DNA of 8,785 nucleotides from Candidatus Dormiibacterota bacterium (GTDB lineage Bacteria; Chloroflexota; Dormibacteria; Aeolococcales; Aeolococcaceae). The notes under the pieces were generated by a model, which had not been told where the DNA came from, searched no databases, and saw nothing but the letters and a program-made list of their open reading frames with translations. Shown one piece after another: positions 6,085 through 8,785 of the stretch; the first letter of the stretch is position 1; the number at the start of each line of letters is the position of its first letter. Position numbers and translations under genes: made by a program. Location of the stretch: NCBI GenBank assembly GCA_003170875.1, contig PMYJ01000057.1, forward strand, positions 6,839 through 15,623, written 5' to 3'.

Positions 6085-6695
6085 CGGTAGAGGACGGAGA
6101 GGACGACGAACACGACGAACAGCCCGGCGGCGAGGACAGCGACCGCCGCCCACCCGGATCCGAGCGTCAGCAGGCGGCGGACACGGTCGTCGGGTTTCGC
6201 CGCGGCAGGGCTCGCGCCCGGTGCCGGCTCGTCGCGGTCGGCGCCAGCCCGGACGACGACGAACTCGATGCGACCCTCCGCGTCCTCGGGGATGTCCACG
6301 GGCGAAACGAGGGCGGGAAGCCGCGCCGTACTCCGGCGCCGGCGCTGCCGCCGGGCGTCCGCATCGTGGCGGGAGCGCTCGGGGAGACTGAGGGAGTCCA
6401 TCGACGAGGCGAGGACGGGAACGCCGGGCGCCGAGGCGGAGGCGAACGCGGAGATGGCGGACCCGGTATCGGGCTCCGGCTGCTGCTCCGGCGCCGTAAC
6501 CGCGGCAGGCTCCTCCGGCTCGGGCTCGGTGGCCTCCTCGGGCTCCTCGGCCTCCTCCGACTCGGGTTCCGCTACCGCGACAGGCTCCTTCTCCTCCGCC
6601 GCGGCTGCGGGCTGCTCCGGCTCGACGTCTTCCTCGACCTCCCCGGGCTCGGCTTCCTCGACCGGGCCGGCCTCTGTCGACACCCGACGCGTCAT
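6081..6695 (-). CDS. Acidic Glu/Pro/Ala-rich tail-anchored membrane protein, 204 aa
   Basis: I do not recognise a family. Residues about 8-77 are strongly acidic and low in complexity (Glu, Pro, Ala; several EPE and EEPE units), probably disordered. A Ser/Ala stretch (79-103) and a basic patch (RRQRRRRSTAR, 115-125) follow, then a possible short folded segment (VSPVDIPEDAEGRIEFVVVRAG, 130-151). One hydrophobic helix (about 180-202) ends two residues from the C-terminus, which gives a tail-anchored topology with the acidic domain in the cytoplasm. The ATG at 6695 overlaps the ParA stop (ATGA, 6692-6695) and the stop overlaps the hydrolase GTG start, so it is coupled on both sides. By inference it may be a membrane-bound partner of the ParA-type ATPase. 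Confidence 0.8.
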   Translation of the reverse strand: MTRRVSTEAGPVEEAEPGEVEEDVEPEQPAAAAEEKEPVAVAEPESEEAEEPEEATEPEPEEPAAVTAPEQQPEPDTGSAISAFASASAPGVPVLASSMDSLSLPERSRHDADARRQRRRRSTARLPALVSPVDIPEDAEGRIEFVVVRAGADRDEPAPGASPAAAKPDDRVRRLLTLGSGWAAVAVLAAGLFVVFVVLSVLYR

Positions 6696-7489
6696 ACCTG
6701 GTCCGGTGCTTGGGCCGGGGCAGTCCGTTCGAGGATCTCGAGGGCCAGCCTTCGGTACGACTGGGCCGCGTCCGAATTTCGCGCGTAGGCCGTGATCGGC
6801 GCTCCCGCCATCGCGGTCTCCTGCAGCTTCACCGTCACCCGGATCACTGTATCGAAGACGTGGAGGCTGGGGATCTCGCGGAGGCCCTCCAGCATCTGCT
6901 GGCTGAACCGGGTGCGCAGGTTCACGAAGGTTGGCAGCAGGCCGAGGATGTGCAGGTCCGGGTTGAGCTGCTCCCGGGCGGCCTGAAAGGTGCGCAGCAC
7001 CTCCTTGAGCCCCTTCATGGCGTAGCCCGACATCTGTAGGGGGACGAGTATCCAGGCCGCGGCGCCGAGCGCGCTGATGGTGTGAAAGCCGAAGTTGGGC
7101 GGGGTGTCGAACAGCACCACGTCGTATGCGCTGAGGCCGGCACCGCGGTTGAGGGCATCGCGAAGACGCAGCTCGCGGCGGACGGTCGTCGCCATCTCCG
7201 CCTCCACAGCGCTCAGATCGGGATTCGCCGGGATCAGGGAGACCCCGTCCCACTCGGTGGCGAGGGTCACCTCCTCGGGAGGTACGGTCGGGTCCACCAG
7301 GATGTCGGCGATCGTCCTCTTGAGCTGGTAGGGATTGAATCCGAGCCCGGAGGTCAGGTTCGACTGAGGGTCGACATCGATGGCCAGCACCCGCCAGCCG
7401 AGTTCGCCGAACGCGCCGGCCAGGGCGGCGCAGGTGGTCGTCTTTCCGACGCCCCCCTTCCCCGATACGCACGCGATGGAGATGGGCAC
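6692..7489 (-). CDS. Orphan ParA/Soj-type P-loop ATPase, 265 aa
   Basis: ParA/MinD-superfamily ATPase that uses ATP-driven dimerisation to position DNA or other cargo. The deviant Walker A KGGVGKTT (residues 11-18, signature Lys11 and Lys16) is followed by Walker A' IDVDPQSNLT (37-46, Asp38/Asp40) and Walker B VVLFDTPP (Asp128). The C-terminal part (VTVKLQETAMAGAPITAY) matches the usual ParA segment, so Soj-like non-specific DNA binding is plausible. There is no N-terminal HTH, so it is the short chromosomal type. The start is a GTG at 7489, 10 nt after the DUF4234 stop, with a weak GGTGAG ribosome site. No ParB gene or parS-like site is seen; the next gene encodes an acidic membrane protein instead. 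This suggests a cargo-positioning role rather than chromosome partition, by inference. Confidence 0.9.
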   Translation of the reverse strand: MPISIACVSGKGGVGKTTTCAALAGAFGELGWRVLAIDVDPQSNLTSGLGFNPYQLKRTIADILVDPTVPPEEVTLATEWDGVSLIPANPDLSAVEAEMATTVRRELRLRDALNRGAGLSAYDVVLFDTPPNFGFHTISALGAAAWILVPLQMSGYAMKGLKEVLRTFQAAREQLNPDLHILGLLPTFVNLRTRFSQQMLEGLREIPSLHVFDTVIRVTVKLQETAMAGAPITAYARNSDAAQSYRRLALEILERTAPAQAPDQV

Positions 7490-7499
7490 GAGGGGCAGC

Positions 7500-8474
7500 T
7501 CACCGCTGGCGCGGACCGGCCGGCGGCGCGAGGGACGGCGTCGCCTGCCAGACGCGATTGAGACAGGACTGGAGCGACGCCACGTACCAGAGACCTCCGA
7601 CGACGGGGAGGAGGAGGAGACAGGCGCGGCCCACCGGGCGGAGCTGGCGATCGGGTCGGACGCCGACCCGCTCCTGGACCAGCCGGGCCCGCTCGAGCGT
7701 CATCACCAGGGCGACGACCGAGAACGGCAGGAGGAGCGTCAGGTAGGGGACGGCGATGAGTCCGCCGAGCATCAGGTCGTGCCAGGGAACGGTCACCCCC
7801 AGGATGACGGGACCAGAGGCCAAACGGGCCAGGACCGGACCGACCCGGAGAGCGTGGGCGACGAGGATGGCGGCCCCAGCCAGCGTGCAGAGCAGGCCAG
7901 CAAGCCAGGCGAGGGCCACCCCGAAGGCGGACGCGCTGGGACGGACCTCCAGGCGAGCGTCGTAATCGGACATCTCGCGATTGATCCGAGCGTGCCAGGA
8001 GACTGTGTAGGCGCCGAGGGTGATCATCGAGAGGGCCGCCACGGCCAGGGGGTGGCGCCGCGTCCCCACCGGCCCGAGAGACGGCACGGTGAGAAGCTGG
8101 ACGGCGGGCGATGCCGCCGGACGCGTGGCAGCCGCCCCACCCGTGGTGGGTGGCGACAGAAGGGGCGGCGGCGGCGCGGCGGCGGCCGTGCTCCCGGCCG
8201 CAGCGGCGGGTGAGGGCGTCACGGGAGGCGCCGGGGGTGCCGGAGGGGCACTGACCGAAGGCAGTGCGAAGGTCCAGGTGGGCACGCCCCGAATCGACGC
8301 GGACGGCTCGTGGTCAGAAGTGGCGGCTCCCGGAGCGGCGGGCGGTTCGGGCGCGGCCGCGGGTTCTGGGGGAAGGGGGGCAGCGCGCAGGGTGGCCACG
8401 CTCGCCTGCTCCACCCGGTCGTCGGAAGGGGCGGAGCCGGCGAGCCCGGCCTCCACCTGCTCGGCCTCAGCCAT
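7500..8474 (-). CDS. DUF4234-like multi-pass membrane protein with Pro/Ala-rich N-terminus, 324 aa
   Basis: The first about 135 residues are Pro/Ala/Ser-rich low complexity, probably disordered and cytoplasmic. Then a DUF4234-like region starts: RRHPLAVAALSMITLGAYTV (139-158), a pattern typical of these proteins, with WHARINREM next. Hydrophobic helices lie at about 142-160, 182-206, 233-260 and 281-299, and the C-terminal repeat-like part has LPVVGGLWYV and LNRVW (305-309), echoing the family's ending. It is an integral cytoplasmic-membrane protein of unknown function. The ATG at 8474 has AGGAG (8482-8486) about 7 nt upstream. It is the first gene of the cluster with ParA, 10 nt before it, and starts 39 nt after tRNA-Asn. 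Confidence 0.75.
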   Translation of the reverse strand: MAEAEQVEAGLAGSAPSDDRVEQASVATLRAAPLPPEPAAAPEPPAAPGAATSDHEPSASIRGVPTWTFALPSVSAPPAPPAPPVTPSPAAAAGSTAAAAPPPPLLSPPTTGGAAATRPAASPAVQLLTVPSLGPVGTRRHPLAVAALSMITLGAYTVSWHARINREMSDYDARLEVRPSASAFGVALAWLAGLLCTLAGAAILVAHALRVGPVLARLASGPVILGVTVPWHDLMLGGLIAVPYLTLLLPFSVVALVMTLERARLVQERVGVRPDRQLRPVGRACLLLLPVVGGLWYVASLQSCLNRVWQATPSLAPPAGPRQR

Positions 8475-8481
8475 GGGCTTT

Positions 8482-8486
8482 CTCCT
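8482..8486 (-). promoter_or_regulatory. Ribosome binding site of the DUF4234-like gene
   Basis: AGGAG lies 7 nt before the ATG at 8474. It fixes the start of the DUF4234-like gene; most other starts in this window lack such a site. Confidence 0.7.
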
Positions 8487-8513
8487 GGATCCTTGGTGTG
8501 ACGTTGGTCGCGG

Positions 8514-8588
8514 TGGCTCCGGGTACTGGATTCGAACCAGTGACCTTGCGGTTAACAGCCGCCTGCTCTACCGCTGAGCTAACCCGGA
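8514..8588 (-). tRNA. tRNA-Asn (anticodon GTT) with encoded CCA
   Basis: The 72-nt body (8517-8588) folds into a cloverleaf: acceptor TCCGGGT/ACCCGGA, D stem GCTC/GAGC, anticodon loop CTGTTAA with GTT at 8544-8546, T stem ACTGG/CCAGT with the loop TTCGAAT, and discriminator G, as expected for Asn. CCA follows at 8514-8516. The first pair of the anticodon stem is a G-A mismatch (27-43). A consensus -10 element lies 15 nt upstream of the 5' end. No integrase gene or attachment duplication is seen near it. Confidence 0.95.
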
Positions 8589-8603
8589 ACGGATCGAATC
8601 GGG

Positions 8604-8609
8604 ATTATA
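8604..8609 (-). promoter_or_regulatory. Consensus -10 element (TATAAT) of tRNA-Asn
   Basis: A perfect TATAAT on the minus strand lies 15 nt upstream of the mature 5' end, so transcription should begin about 8-9 nt before the tRNA. No good -35 is seen 17 nt upstream. Two near-identical 10-mers (TCGAATCGGG at 8594-8603 and TCGAATTGGG at 8613-8622) flank it. Confidence 0.7.
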
Positions 8610-8620
8610 GGGTCGAATTG

Positions 8621-8661
8621 GGCCGGCGGCTCGATCGGCCCCGTTCCGGGGACCGCCGGCC
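8621..8661 (-). terminator. Strong GC stem-loop after rpoD
   Basis: A perfect 9-bp inverted repeat (GGCCGGCGG at 8621-8629, CCGCCGGCC at 8653-8661) encloses a second 5-bp hairpin (CCCCG/CGGGG, 8639-8651). It lies about 47 bp past the rpoD stop and just before the tRNA promoter, so it is well placed to end the rpoD transcript. No U-run follows, so the mechanism may be U-independent or Rho-assisted. Confidence 0.55.
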
Positions 8662-8707
8662 GCATGCAGCGCGGCGCCCGCCGAGGCGACGATGGACGGT
8701 GCCGCCG

Positions 8708-8785
8708 CTATTCCAGGTAGTCCTTGAGCTTCTTGCTGCGCGACGGGTGACGGAGCTTGCGCAGGGCCTTGGCCTCGATCTGGCG
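8708..8785 (-). CDS. rpoD: C-terminus of the primary sigma factor RpoD/SigA (partial)
   Basis: The last 25 codons read RQIEAKALRKLRHPSRSKK followed by LKDYLE and TAG at 8708-8710. This is the well-known end of sigma70 region 4.2, which contacts the -35 element and the beta flap. The rest of the gene lies outside the window on the right. The ALRKLRHPSRSKKL form differs from the usual actinobacterial ending (RHPSRSQVLRDYLD-like, from memory). Confidence 0.9.
   Translation of the reverse strand, partial: RQIEAKALRKLRHPSRSKKLKDYLE

Noticed and set aside
5104..6090. Plus-strand frame of 328 codons opposite the hydrolase
   Set aside because: It is antisense to a complete catalytic triad and crosses the radC promoter; an artefact of GC-rich DNA.
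6366..6788. Plus-strand frame rich in Leu/Arg/Gly that looks like a repeat protein
   Set aside because: Its Leu/Gly repeats are the complement of the Glu/Pro repeats in the acidic protein gene.
6085..7472. Long minus-strand frame (from 7472) in another phase across ParA, merging into the acidic protein gene
   Set aside because: Upstream of 6695 it is an Arg/Pro-rich out-of-phase reading of the ParA gene; only the part from 6695 onward is a gene.
7380..8213. Plus-strand frame opposite the DUF4234-like gene and the ParA start
   Set aside because: Low-complexity charged sequence antisense to the ParA P-loop and to membrane helices; no ribosome site.
8514..8588. tRNA-Asn as an integration site for a mobile element
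   Set aside because: No integrase, no repeated tRNA 3' end and no change in composition; flanking genes look chromosomal.

Overview
This is a compact, very GC-rich bacterial window in which every gene I can support lies on the minus strand. It is read here from right to left, in the direction of transcription. The few AT-rich patches coincide with promoters. The left-over rpoD tail, the tRNA-Asn with an encoded CCA, the leaderless-type promoter spacing and the strong GC3 bias point to a high-GC Terrabacteria-type lineage. The RpoD C-terminus (ALRKLRHPSRSKKLKDYLE) looks less like the usual actinobacterial SigA ending and more like Chloroflexota, Dormibacterota or Firmicutes endings. This lineage call comes from memory and is tentative.

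Right end (8785 to about 8514): the last 25 codons of the primary sigma factor RpoD/SigA, a strong GC hairpin that probably ends that transcript, a consensus -10 element, and tRNA-Asn(GTT).

Middle-right (8474 to 5179): a tight four-gene cluster. It contains a DUF4234-like multi-pass membrane protein with a long Pro/Ala-rich N-terminus, an orphan ParA-type ATPase with no ParB in view, a very acidic protein with a C-terminal membrane anchor, and a membrane-anchored alpha/beta hydrolase. The last three genes are joined by ATGA and GTGA overlaps, so they are probably translationally coupled. There is no clear promoter between the tRNA and the first gene, so the cluster may be read from the tRNA promoter.

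Middle (5178 to 4467): a good sigma70-type promoter fills the 37-bp gap before radC (JAB/MPN domain, full JAMM motif). Its geometry predicts a leaderless radC mRNA.

Left half (4368 to 213): a possible 40-aa coupled small ORF, a DUF3501 protein, a small lipoprotein, a fused ChlI/ChlD-type metallochelatase ATPase subunit with a Cys4 cluster, and a short-chain dehydrogenase. The DUF3501 and lipoprotein genes overlap by GTGA, and the chelatase and SDR genes follow closely, which suggests one operon. No chelatase catalytic subunit (CobN/ChlH) is present in the window, so the substrate metal and macrocycle are unknown.

Left edge (130 to 1): a candidate promoter, a 13-codon leader ORF and the GTG start of a gene that runs out of the window. 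No stretch longer than 300 bases lacks a gene. I see no mobile elements, CRISPR arrays or phage genes. Long plus-strand open frames are antisense artefacts of GC-rich coding DNA.
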